Below are positions 8,565 through 15,793 of a stretch of DNA of 26,318 bases, one piece after another. The translations under genes and the position numbers were made by a program. Location: assembly GCA_902773285.1 (NCBI GenBank), contig CACYDS010000072.1:1-26318 (forward strand). Reading direction: 5' to 3'. Numbering within the stretch: the first letter of the stretch is position 1; every line of letters begins with the position of its first letter. Under the pieces are notes generated by a model. The model searched no databases. It was given only the letters and a program-made list of their open reading frames with translations, and was not told where the DNA came from. The stretch comes from an uncultured Pseudomonadota bacterium (GTDB lineage Bacteria > Pseudomonadota > Alphaproteobacteria > RUG11792).

Positions 8565-9344
8565 TCAATTCTCCATCGACATTATGGCGTTTCGCGTTGT
8601 AACATACATATCATCCGATGTTTCCTCCATCTCGAACATTACGTCTAGCAAACTTGCGCGTTTTACGACAACATTCGCTCCATATATGCAATAGTATAAT
8701 CTCCGTCGCTTATTCTTTTTCCAATGTTTCAAAGAAATCTGAGCCACAGGATCGATTGGAAGTTGCATTATTCTCCCGACTCCAGACCTGAAGCTACCGG
8801 GGCCTAAGACCGGTAATACCAAGTATGGCCCAGACTTCATCCCCCATTTTTTGAATGTATCTCCTAAATTGGCGCTCTTCTTATCTAGCCCCATTTTTGA
8901 CGCAACATCAACAGTACCGAAAAAACCAAGAAGAGTATTTATGATAAAGCGAAACGTGGTCTTTACAACGTATTCAGAATCTCCTTGCAACACAAAATTG
9001 ATAAAATCCACAGGAGAGAAGAAATTGCTCACAAAATTGGCAATGCCTACTTGCAAAAAATTGGGGAGGACATGCTTATATGTCATCGATAGTGGAATTA
9101 AAAAAACCTTATCAATGGCATTGTTTACTTTAAACATCAGTCTGTTAAACGGTTCAAGTGGATCATATACGCTATCTAGTTCATCCTCAGCCAAAGGAGA
9201 GTCATCAAACGACCACTCGCTATCTGCAGAATTTTCCGCTGTTTGTGTTGTATTTTGTTGAGCAAATACCGGACTCGAGTCTATAAAAATAGCCCACTCA
9301 AAAGCGAACAGTAGCATCCAAAAGCACCGCATTTGCATATCCAC
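8565..9344 (-). CDS. mlaA: Outer-membrane lipid asymmetry protein MlaA (VacJ)
   Basis: Outer-membrane component of the Mla system, which removes phospholipid from the outer leaflet and returns it toward the inner membrane. 259 residues. The signature runs 'YDPLEPFNRLMFKVNNAID', then 'NFVSNFFSPVDFINFVLQG', 'RFIINTLLGFFGTVDVASK' and 'GPYLVLPVLGPGSFRSGVG'. The signal peptide looks like a type I one, ending near 'SSPVFA-QQ', without a lipobox Cys, so it is probably not a lipoprotein as in Escherichia coli. The longest frame begins at GTG (9342-9344); ATG codons at 9336-9338 and 9330-9332 are as likely, since no strong RBS decides between them. It leads the nuoK-nuoL-nuoM-lipB run with almost no spacing; no mlaBCDEF partners are in the window. 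Confidence 0.94.
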   Translation of the reverse strand: MDMQMRCFWMLLFAFEWAIFIDSSPVFAQQNTTQTAENSADSEWSFDDSPLAEDELDSVYDPLEPFNRLMFKVNNAIDKVFLIPLSMTYKHVLPNFLQVGIANFVSNFFSPVDFINFVLQGDSEYVVKTTFRFIINTLLGFFGTVDVASKMGLDKKSANLGDTFKKWGMKSGPYLVLPVLGPGSFRSGVGRIMQLPIDPVAQISLKHWKKNKRRRLYYCIYGANVVVKRASLLDVMFEMEETSDDMYVTTRNAIMSMEN

Positions 9345-9436
9345 ATAGCATCACGACCTAACTCTCTGTTAAAAATTGTACTATGATTTTTTCAAAACCA
9401 AATAAAATTTCAGATACACCTCATTAAAGGTTGGGG

Positions 9437-9479
9437 GGGGCGCGATGTGGTATGTTTATATTTTACCACATCGCTCCCC
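9437..9479. repeat. Long stable inverted repeat with G8 tract
   Basis: Eleven perfectly paired bases (9442-9452 with 9464-9474, GCGATGTGGTA and its complement) extend after one mismatch by four G-C pairs, around an 11-nt AT loop. A run of eight G (9433-9440) provides the outer pairs. No T tract follows on either strand, so it is not a classical terminator. It lies between the divergent mlaA and the secreted-protein island and may insulate them or mark a small mobile palindrome. Confidence 0.6.
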
Positions 9480-9483
9480 TAGG

Positions 9484-9670
9484 CCTGTCAAGGTACGCGT
9501 AAGCTCAGCGCCATTCTGGCGATGACCTTGACAGGCACAGTACTATTTAATCATCAAACTAAATTTGCACATTCACAAAAAATATGTTAGTATGGCTCTT
9601 GTGTGGGATTGTTCCCAGTGGTTTTTTATAATGGAGAAGAATATGATAAACAAAAGTTATGTATTCGGGG
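9484..9670 (+). repeat. Control cassette, copy A (direct repeat of 10161-10348)
   Basis: About 187 bp that recur upstream of the next gene with scattered differences. In order it holds: an inverted repeat (11-12 bp perfect stem, 9483-9494 with 9525-9536) enclosing a smaller hairpin around 9508-9526; a conserved 'CAAACTAAATTTGCAC' segment; the promoter (9565-9593); a 5'UTR hairpin TGGGA-TTGT-TCCCA at 9604-9617; the RBS GGAGAAG at 9633-9639; and the first codons of the gene. Since the repeat covers promoter, leader and start of coding sequence, it comes from a tandem gene duplication or from mobile cassette-like recombination. Confidence 0.85.
9565..9593 (+). promoter_or_regulatory. Predicted promoter of the truncated secreted gene (cassette A)
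   Basis: TTGCAC, 17 nt, TAGTAT. Both boxes sit in the duplicated cassette and are at the same place relative to the gene in copy B, which supports them. Transcription would begin near 9600, leaving a ~43-nt leader that is mostly the TGGGA/TCCCA hairpin plus the RBS. Since the -10 box lies downstream of the first possible in-frame TTG (9565), that codon cannot be the real start of the gene. Confidence 0.65.
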
Positions 9671-10062
9671 TTGGACTATTAGTTAATACTATAGCTATAT
9701 TTACCTCTATTTCAAGCGATGTAGTAGCTACAGAAGATCCACATAAGGTTAGAAACGAAATAAATCAGATAGCTGGGCGTATTGAAGGTAATGGCACCGA
9801 GAATGTGATTAACGACATGGTCTCATATCAGAAATCGATCAGAAATCGATTGGTTGCTAACAAATACTTTAGTGACGAAGGTCAACATATTAATGGCGTC
9901 ATGAGCCTATATATACACGGAATAAATGCACATTGTACATGCATCACATCAGTTGTTAAGATAAATGATACAGCTGATATGTTATCCACATTAATTCTGG
10001 ACTCTGAAGGTAAAGGTAAAGGTAAATGTAAAGTCAAATTCGGAATGAACTACAAATTTTGA
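9643..10062 (+). CDS. Secreted protein of unknown function, truncated paralogue (copy A)
   Basis: 139 residues from the ATG at 9643, which has a good RBS (GGAGAAG) and lies at the cassette's conserved start; an in-frame ATG at 9631 is less likely because it overlaps that RBS. The N-terminus 'MINKSYVFGVGLLVNTIAIF' continues to 'VVATED', a signal peptide with probable cleavage after 'VVA'. I recognise no domain. 'DEGQHINGVMSLYI' resembles 'NKGRDVNGVTKVDI' in the 604-residue gene downstream, and the sequence after the stop codon continues that similarity in another frame, so this is a shortened, frameshifted paralogue. A 'GKGKGKCKVK' stretch near the end reflects a short GGTAAA repeat. It may still be expressed as a small exported protein, but it lacks more than half of the ancestral length. 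Confidence 0.6.
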   Translation: MINKSYVFGVGLLVNTIAIFTSISSDVVATEDPHKVRNEINQIAGRIEGNGTENVINDMVSYQKSIRNRLVANKYFSDEGQHINGVMSLYIHGINAHCTCITSVVKINDTADMLSTLILDSEGKGKGKCKVKFGMNYKF

Positions 10063-10160
10063 TAAAGATGAGCTCTCATGTGAGATTACGCCAGATGATA
10101 ATCATAACCTAGGACGATATGTAATCTTGAATGACGACATGACAATTAAGAGGAAATTGA
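10061..10160 (+). pseudogene. Out-of-frame remnant of the truncated paralogue
   Basis: After the stop TGA (10060-10062), reading one base later gives 'DKDELSCEIT' and then 'GRYVILNDDMTIKR', which matches residues 250-263 of the downstream protein exactly. The shift sits at a TTTT run (10057-10060), so one extra T would explain it. The remnant ends abruptly at cassette B (10161); the ancestral C-terminal part, some 340 residues by comparison with the intact copy, is gone. Confidence 0.85.
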
Positions 10161-10348
10161 CCTGTCAAGGTACGCTTTGCTCAGTGCTATTCAGGCGCTG
10201 ACCTTGACAGGCATAGTATCATTTAATCACCAAACTAAATTTGCACACTCCACCAAAATATGTTAGCCTATTTATTAGGTGGGATTGTTCCCAGTGGTTT
10301 TTATATGAAAGGAAAAGAAAATGTTAAGTAAAAGTTGTGTATTCGGGG
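10161..10348 (+). repeat. Control cassette, copy B (direct repeat of 9484-9670)
   Basis: Second copy of the cassette. The outer stem CCTGTCAAGGT / ACCTTGACAGG (10161-10171 with 10201-10211) is identical to copy A, while the inner part differs in sequence but still pairs (CAGTGC against GCGCTG with a G-U, versus a GCGCCA/TGGCG hairpin in copy A). The 5'UTR hairpin TGGGA-TTGT-TCCCA (10280-10293) is unchanged. An RBS-like AAAGGAAAAG precedes the ATG at 10321, which corresponds to the copy A start codon. Confidence 0.85.
10241..10269 (+). promoter_or_regulatory. Predicted promoter of the 604-residue secreted gene (cassette B)
   Basis: TTGCAC, 17 nt, TAGCCT. The -35 box is identical to that of copy A and at the same spacing; the -10 box is poorer (TAGCCT versus TAGTAT), so this copy may be weaker or need help. 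Confidence 0.55.
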
Positions 10349-10362
10349 GGGGGCATACATGA
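10321..10362 (+). CDS. 13-codon leader ORF created by the G9 tract
   Basis: ATG at 10321 has the cassette's RBS and aligns with the start codon of copy A ('MLSKSCVFG' versus 'MINKSYVFG'). The frame passes through nine G (10345-10353) and stops at TGA (10360-10362), which overlaps the ATG of the long gene as ATGA. One more G, or two fewer, would join this leader in frame to the long protein. As it stands it may act as a translation-coupling leader. The ORF is real in sequence; whether it is made is inference. Confidence 0.45.
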   Translation: MLSKSCVFGGGHT

Positions 10363-12173
10363 AAATTACTTCGATTGTAGCTTTTTTTATTTCATGCTGT
10401 ATAGTAAATGCACAGGAAGACGCTGATTTTAAACGATTTGTACACCAAACAAGTTGGGCTGCGTATGCAAGCAACCAAGTCAACACAAAAGAGCAAAACA
10501 TGTGGTATCAAGCTAACGAATATCATGATTCGATTTACAAAGTCATAGCAACAGCAATAGCTGATTGTAAAACACAAAACAATGAGTTTAGTAAGAAAGT
10601 AGACCAGGATGGAATAATCGAGTTCGATGCGACGCCAGATAAGGTACCTTACAAACAGAAACACTGGAATGCTCTCATATTGTATAACTTCATTGGTGAA
10701 TCGCTCAACGATATGGTAAATACAGGGTTAGGCGATGAAGACAAAGTTTCAGAGAAATGTATTGAAGCAATTGGCCAAAAGGTAGCCGAGTATTATTCAG
10801 CAATCCAGGAAATAGATAACAAAATAGAAGATGCTGTAAACGTTATAAAGGATTATGCAAAATCCTTAAACTTGTATGAATACTTAAGGTATTTACGAAA
10901 TGATGCCCAAAATGAAAAGAGACAAGGATACTATCTGAATACATTGGTGAGTAACAAAGGTCGAGATGTTAATGGCGTCACAAAAGTTGATATATCCGAC
11001 GCATTAATTAAGACAGATGCAGATCCAATCGCATGCTATATAACAATTTGCTACAAAGATAAAAATGAACTCTCATATATGATTGATCAATATCCATATA
11101 ATAATGGTAGATATGTAATATTAAATGACGACATGACAATTAAGAGAAACATGACATACGATGAACCAACATTCTCTCGCCCGGACATGAGGGACATATT
11201 GCATGATGAATCTATTACGAAAGAGCAGAGAGAAGCATACGAAAAACTAAAGAACAATATAGTGCAGCTGCAAGCACTATCAGGTTCATCAAAAATGATG
11301 GATTTGGTAAAAAAAATGAACGATCCGAACAAGAAAGATGGTGACAGACAAAAAGTACTTGAGCAGCTGTACAACAAACTACAAAATGTTCAAATGGACT
11401 CGTTGAGCAGTTTCAACCTTGATAGTTTAGCGAATGTTTTAAAAAATGCATACACGGACCGCTTTATCCAAAGATACCAGGATAACAAAAACCTATATAA
11501 ATATACAGGAGAGCAATATACCTTAATAAAAGACCAACAACGTCAATTCGATCAGAACTTTAACCAATCAGAAAATGTCACGTTTCTGGTTGAACAAATA
11601 TTACAAACAATGCAAGACTTATACCCTGCAGAGGCTGCTGCATACTTGTGGAACACACAAGTCACAACACAATATCAATATAAAAATAAAACACTCCAAA
11701 ATCCAACTAGCACAAAAGAGGACAAAGTGGATAGTGTGTATAAAATAAAACATGCATACTTTAATCAATTATGTTACGACATTAAATTTTTTGTAAAAGA
11801 CTATAAACAAGAGACCAATAGGGCGGATCAAGATAATAATGAGATGAAAGTCACGAAAATAACGAAGACAACATGTCCAGACATAATAATATGTGAACCT
11901 GAATCCGATGGAGAAACAATAAAAGGCTTCAAAACCAATAATAACTTAACATTGACAGACGCAGAAGGAGAAAAGAATTATCAGCTTGCATCAGTTATAA
12001 CGAAGGATGTAAAGACTGGCGAAATATATGCAGAGATACATCAAGAAGGAAAGTATTTTAGTCGCACTCACTGGAATGCACCAACAGAAGTGACTTCCAA
12101 ATTCTGGCACGAATTTAAGGAGAACGATCCAGGCAAAATCAGGTTGCTGGCAATATACGAACGTCAGAAATAG
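10359..12173 (+). CDS. Large secreted protein of unknown function (copy B)
   Basis: 604 residues from the ATG at 10359. The N-terminus 'MKITSIVAFFISCCIVNAQ' is a clear signal peptide (cleavage after NA or NAQ). The mature protein is polar and largely helical-looking, Asn/Gln/Lys/Asp-rich, with long charged stretches ('KVAEYYSAIQEIDNKIEDAV', 'YEKLKNNIVQLQAL'). I recognise no domain. Residues ~200-265 ('RDVNGV' to 'GRYVILNDDMTIKR') are shared with the truncated upstream paralogue. The in-frame TTG at 10335 would extend it by eight residues, but these come from the G tract and have no RBS. The natural start probably used to be 10321, now out of frame by the G9 tract; translation may depend on the overlapping leader stop (ATGA) or on the G tract acting as RBS. 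Candidate exported or host-interaction protein, by location and signal peptide only. Confidence 0.8.
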   Translation: MKITSIVAFFISCCIVNAQEDADFKRFVHQTSWAAYASNQVNTKEQNMWYQANEYHDSIYKVIATAIADCKTQNNEFSKKVDQDGIIEFDATPDKVPYKQKHWNALILYNFIGESLNDMVNTGLGDEDKVSEKCIEAIGQKVAEYYSAIQEIDNKIEDAVNVIKDYAKSLNLYEYLRYLRNDAQNEKRQGYYLNTLVSNKGRDVNGVTKVDISDALIKTDADPIACYITICYKDKNELSYMIDQYPYNNGRYVILNDDMTIKRNMTYDEPTFSRPDMRDILHDESITKEQREAYEKLKNNIVQLQALSGSSKMMDLVKKMNDPNKKDGDRQKVLEQLYNKLQNVQMDSLSSFNLDSLANVLKNAYTDRFIQRYQDNKNLYKYTGEQYTLIKDQQRQFDQNFNQSENVTFLVEQILQTMQDLYPAEAAAYLWNTQVTTQYQYKNKTLQNPTSTKEDKVDSVYKIKHAYFNQLCYDIKFFVKDYKQETNRADQDNNEMKVTKITKTTCPDIIICEPESDGETIKGFKTNNNLTLTDAEGEKNYQLASVITKDVKTGEIYAEIHQEGKYFSRTHWNAPTEVTSKFWHEFKENDPGKIRLLAIYERQK

Positions 12174-12185
12174 ATACTAGACATA

Positions 12186-12224
12186 TATGGAAACTGGGAA
12201 AGCTACGATTGTCCAGTTTCCATA
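12186..12224. terminator. Hairpin between the secreted gene and dnaJ
   Basis: A perfect 12-bp stem, TATGGAAACTGG (12186-12197) with CCAGTTTCCATA (12213-12224), around a 15-nt loop, 12 bp after the stop codon of the plus-strand gene. There is no T run on either side, so termination is an inference from position; it could also stabilise the mRNA 3' end. It lies between two convergent genes. Confidence 0.5.
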
Positions 12225-12316
12225 AACAGATAATCTAACACTTTATACGTATTGGATTTTATTTCATTATTAATTTATACCAACGCATATATTTATGTTT
12301 TTCTATCCGCAACTCC

Positions 12317-13453
12317 TTATGAAAAGAGGTCTTTTAATTTCTTAAAAAATTCAAATGACTTAGGATTATTTGTTTTTTCATCCTCCTCTTTCCCGAATTC
12401 TGCAAGCAATTCCTTTTGCCTTTTCGAAAGTGATACAGGAGTTTCTACCATCGCTTCGACTATTAAGTCACCACGACGTGACGAGTTCACAACCGGCATT
12501 CCATTGCCTTTCAATCGGAACTGTGCCCCAGATTGCGTCCCATGAGATATTTTGATTTTGCAAGTGTTGCCAGCTAAATCAGGTACTTCAATTTCGCTCC
12601 CCAACGAAGCTTTAACCATAGAAATGGGGACTGTACAATACAGATCATTATCGCGTCTAGTGAAGATTTTATGCGGTAAAACGTTAACAAAAATATACAG
12701 ATCGCCACTTTCCGCTCCTTTAAATCCGGCTTCACCTTCACCAGCAAGCCGTATCCGATTTCCTGTTGCAACGCCTGCAGGTATCGTAACTTCGAGGTTT
12801 TTCTCACCCTTTACACGCCCGCTTCCAGTACATTTCTTGCACGGATCGGACAATACACTCCCAGTCCCCCCACAAGTTGCACAAGTGCGCTCTATGGTTA
12901 TAAATCCTTGATTATGACGGACGCTTCCCATTCCTCGACAAGTTGGACACGCTGCCGGTTTCGTGTTTCCTTCGCTTCCGGTTCCTCCACAGGCGCTGCA
13001 TTTTACAAACGTAGTAAATCTCACGTTGGCTTTTTTGCCACGAAAAGCTTCTTCTAAAGAGATTGTTACATCGTATCTAATGTCTGAACCAGGTTGCGCT
13101 TGTGGACGTGCTTGCCGCGCCCCAGTAAATCCACCAACTATGTCTTCAAAAATGTCTGAAAACCCAGAAAACCCATTGGCAAAATCGAATCCACCAGCAA
13201 ATCCTCCTTGTTGTCCGCCGAATCCACCGCCCTGGAACGCGTCACTTCCATACCTGTCGTACGCTGCACGTTTCTGCTCATCCTTTAATACATCATATGC
13301 TTCATTTATCTCTTTGAATTTTTCTTCCGCCTGCTTATTTCCTGGATTTTTATCTGGATGATACTGCACTGCTAGCTTCCTATACGCCTTTTTTATTTCA
13401 TCCTGAGATGCTCCTCTGTTTACACCTAATATTGCATAATAATCTTTCGCCAT
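12317..13453 (-). CDS. dnaJ: Chaperone DnaJ (Hsp40)
   Basis: Co-chaperone that delivers unfolded proteins to DnaK and stimulates its ATPase. 378 residues, full type I architecture: J domain with His32-Pro33-Asp34 ('QYHPDKNPG'), a Gly/Phe-rich linker ('GGGFGGQQGGFAGGFDF'), then four zinc-binding CxxCxGxG repeats ('CSACGGTGS', 'CPTCRGMGS', 'CATCGGTGS', 'CKKCTGSGR') and the substrate-binding C-terminal domains. A strong RBS (AAGGAGAAATA) lies in the end of atpD, whose stop is two bases before the dnaJ ATG. It therefore follows atpD where atpC normally sits. dnaK is not in the window. Confidence 0.97.
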   Translation of the reverse strand: MAKDYYAILGVNRGASQDEIKKAYRKLAVQYHPDKNPGNKQAEEKFKEINEAYDVLKDEQKRAAYDRYGSDAFQGGGFGGQQGGFAGGFDFANGFSGFSDIFEDIVGGFTGARQARPQAQPGSDIRYDVTISLEEAFRGKKANVRFTTFVKCSACGGTGSEGNTKPAACPTCRGMGSVRHNQGFITIERTCATCGGTGSVLSDPCKKCTGSGRVKGEKNLEVTIPAGVATGNRIRLAGEGEAGFKGAESGDLYIFVNVLPHKIFTRRDNDLYCTVPISMVKASLGSEIEVPDLAGNTCKIKISHGTQSGAQFRLKGNGMPVVNSSRRGDLIVEAMVETPVSLSKRQKELLAEFGKEEDEKTNNPKSFEFFKKLKDLFS

Positions 13454-13455
13454 AA

Positions 13456-14901
13456 TTATTTCTCCTTTGCTTCTTCATATGATTTTATAACATCGGATAT
13501 AGTCCCCTTATACGAGAACATTATCTCTGGAATATGGTCGACATCGCCATTAACAATCGCCTTAAATCCCTCTATTGTATCTGATAACTCAACAAATATG
13601 CCCTTACGCCCTGTGAAATTTTCTGCTGACTGGAAAGGTTGAGACAGGAACTGCTGTATTTTGCGCGCTCGGCTCACAATTAGCTTATCCTCATCCGATA
13701 ACTCATCCATACCAATTATTGCGATAATATCTTGCAATGATTTAAAAGTCTGAAGAACGTATTGAACATCGCGGGCAACTTTATAGTGCTCCTCGCCAAT
13801 AATCGACGGATCCATCATCCGCGAAGTCGATTCAAGCGGATCAACAGCCGGGAAAATGCCAAATGATGAAATTTGCCGACTCAAAACAGTCGTCGCATCA
13901 AGATGTATGAATGATGTCACAGCAGATGGATCGGTCAAGTCATCAGCCGGAACGTATATCGCCTGGATACTGGTTATCGAGCCATTCACAGTCGAGGTTA
14001 TACGCTCTTGCAGATTCCCCATCTCGGTTGCCAACGTCGGCTGATACCCAACTGCAGATGGAATTCGCCCAAGCAATGTCGAAATTTCCGAGCCAGCCTG
14101 AGTAAATCTGAAGATATTGTCAACGAAAAATAAAACATCCTGACCTTCTGTATCGCGAAAATATTCGGCCATTGTAAGCCCTGTTAGAGCTATCCTAGCT
14201 CGAGCGCCCGGGGATTCATTCATTTGACCATAGACCAAAGTTGCCTTTGAACCTTCATCCCCGGGGCGCTTGTTGACTCCAGAGGCTATCATTTCTTCAA
14301 ATAAATCTGTGCCTTCACGTGTTCTCTCACCAACTCCGGCAAAAACTGAAAATCCGCCGTGCTTCTTGGCAATGTTGTTTATCAACTCCATTATGAGCAC
14401 GGTTTTTCCAACACCGGCGCCGCCAAAAAGCCCGATTTTTCCACCTTTTACATACGGCGTTAAAAGATCGATGACCTTAATCCCGGTTACAAGCATTTCG
14501 GTATTAGTCGATTGCTCTGAAAATGCCGGAGAGTCACGATGTATCGGAAGGTATGTATCAGTCTTGACTGGCTCATAATTATCAACAGGCTCACCAGTCA
14601 CGTTTAGAACACGTCCCAAAGTGGCTCGTCCAACTGGGACTTTGATCGGCGCATTAGTATTGATGACTTCCATTCCGCGCGCTATACCATCAGTCGATGC
14701 CATAGCAATACATCGCACAATTCTATCTCCAGTGTGCTGCATAACCTCAAGGGTAATCTCTTTGTCAGACATCTTCAGTTTCAGGGCATCATAGATGGCC
14801 GGCAACTCGCCTTCAAAATGAACATCAACGACAGCACCAATAACTTGTGTTACTATCCCAATATTTTTTTGTTCTTCATTCTTATTTATTTTTTTATTCA
14901 T
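13456..14901 (-). CDS. atpD: ATP synthase F1 subunit beta
   Basis: Catalytic subunit of F1. 481 residues from the ATG at 14901, chosen because GAGGTAA (complement of 14904-14910) precedes it; earlier in-frame ATGs at 14922 and 14931 would overlap atpG and lack a good RBS. The Walker A motif 'GGAGVGKT' is at residues 160-167, 'GERTREGTD' and the Walker B 'DVLFFVDNIFRFTQAG' follow, and the DELSEED region reads 'MDELSDEDK'. Fully conserved, presumably active. It follows atpG by 17 bp and is followed directly by dnaJ rather than atpC. Confidence 0.97.
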   Translation of the reverse strand: MNKKINKNEEQKNIGIVTQVIGAVVDVHFEGELPAIYDALKLKMSDKEITLEVMQHTGDRIVRCIAMASTDGIARGMEVINTNAPIKVPVGRATLGRVLNVTGEPVDNYEPVKTDTYLPIHRDSPAFSEQSTNTEMLVTGIKVIDLLTPYVKGGKIGLFGGAGVGKTVLIMELINNIAKKHGGFSVFAGVGERTREGTDLFEEMIASGVNKRPGDEGSKATLVYGQMNESPGARARIALTGLTMAEYFRDTEGQDVLFFVDNIFRFTQAGSEISTLLGRIPSAVGYQPTLATEMGNLQERITSTVNGSITSIQAIYVPADDLTDPSAVTSFIHLDATTVLSRQISSFGIFPAVDPLESTSRMMDPSIIGEEHYKVARDVQYVLQTFKSLQDIIAIIGMDELSDEDKLIVSRARKIQQFLSQPFQSAENFTGRKGIFVELSDTIEGFKAIVNGDVDHIPEIMFSYKGTISDVIKSYEEAKEK

Positions 14902-14918
14902 TATTACCTCACTTTTTT

Positions 14919-15776
14919 TCATTGAACACACTCGATACTCGAAACAATCTCTGTCAACTCCTGAGTTATCTTTGCTTGCCGTACCTTATTGTATAACCCA
15001 CTTAGTTTTTCAAACATATTCTTTGCATTTCGGACTGAATTGTCCATAGCCATAACGCGCGATGATAATTCCGCGACCAAATGCTCTGTCACAATTCCAG
15101 TAAATAATTTTTCCAGATATATATCGAAAACTGCATTTATAAAATCTATTCTACAACCTTCGATTTTGGTGTATTGCGTCTTAGTTATGTCTTCATCCGG
15201 TGCAGGAAATACCTTCCGACACTTCGCCTTCTGAACCAACACATTCCTAAACTCACCAGAAACAACATGAACCTCGCTGACAGAATGTTCTTTGACATAT
15301 TTAGAAACCAATCCCGATAATAGCTTCACATAGGCCTGAATGTCATAATGCGAACTAACCTCTACACTCGTGCTATCACGAACTTCACTTAAACGTAAGG
15401 CGCTCTGCGCGAAAAGCTCGCCTTTCTTACCGAAAACTTCGACATACGCTCTAGGATGTTGCTTTATTGCTTCTATTGCTTTGTCGCTCAATGCTTGCTG
15501 AAAAGAACCACAAAAACCTTGATCTATGGAGAGAATTATAAGCAATGTTTTTCCGTCTCTAGAGCTAAACCAATAGTCAGTCTCTTGCTCAAATATCAAT
15601 TCTCGCGTAGCTCTGGAAAACATATCAAACAGAATCTCTGCGCACTGCTTCGAATATTTATTGATATTATTCACGCGCGCTAACTTAACACTCGACACCA
15701 TCTTCATCGCATTAGTTGCTTTTATGATGCTGCCAACCGTTCTTATTCTATCTTTTATAGCCTTCAAGTTTTCCAT
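14919..15776 (-). CDS. atpG: ATP synthase F1 subunit gamma
   Basis: Central rotor shaft of F1, 285 residues. The N-terminal helix 'LKAIKDRIRTVGSIIKATNAMKMV' and the C-terminal helix 'SSRVMAMDNSVRNAKNM' are the family's two conserved coiled-coil segments; 'LIILSIDQGFCGSFQ' matches the usual 'SDRGLCG' region, with Arg replaced by Gln and Leu by Phe. It has a GAGGAAAAG RBS and starts 17 bp after atpA. The middle is less conserved, as is common in the family. Confidence 0.95.
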   Translation of the reverse strand: MENLKAIKDRIRTVGSIIKATNAMKMVSSVKLARVNNINKYSKQCAEILFDMFSRATRELIFEQETDYWFSSRDGKTLLIILSIDQGFCGSFQQALSDKAIEAIKQHPRAYVEVFGKKGELFAQSALRLSEVRDSTSVEVSSHYDIQAYVKLLSGLVSKYVKEHSVSEVHVVSGEFRNVLVQKAKCRKVFPAPDEDITKTQYTKIEGCRIDFINAVFDIYLEKLFTGIVTEHLVAELSSRVMAMDNSVRNAKNMFEKLSGLYNKVRQAKITQELTEIVSSIECVQ

Positions 15777-15793
15777 CAGTTCTTTTCCTCATT

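Noticed and set aside
9565..9642. Longer start (TTG 9565) for the truncated secreted protein.
   Set aside because: The TTG is part of the -35 box, and the cassette has its RBS and conserved ATG at 9643.
11940..12173. The C-terminal part of the 604-residue protein ('YQLASVITKD', 'GEIYAEI', 'LLAIYER') loosely resembles the His-box end of eukaryotic-type ubiquitin-specific proteases.
   Set aside because: The catalytic His position would be Glu, and no Cys box is seen in the N-terminal half. The likeness is too weak without a profile or structure search.
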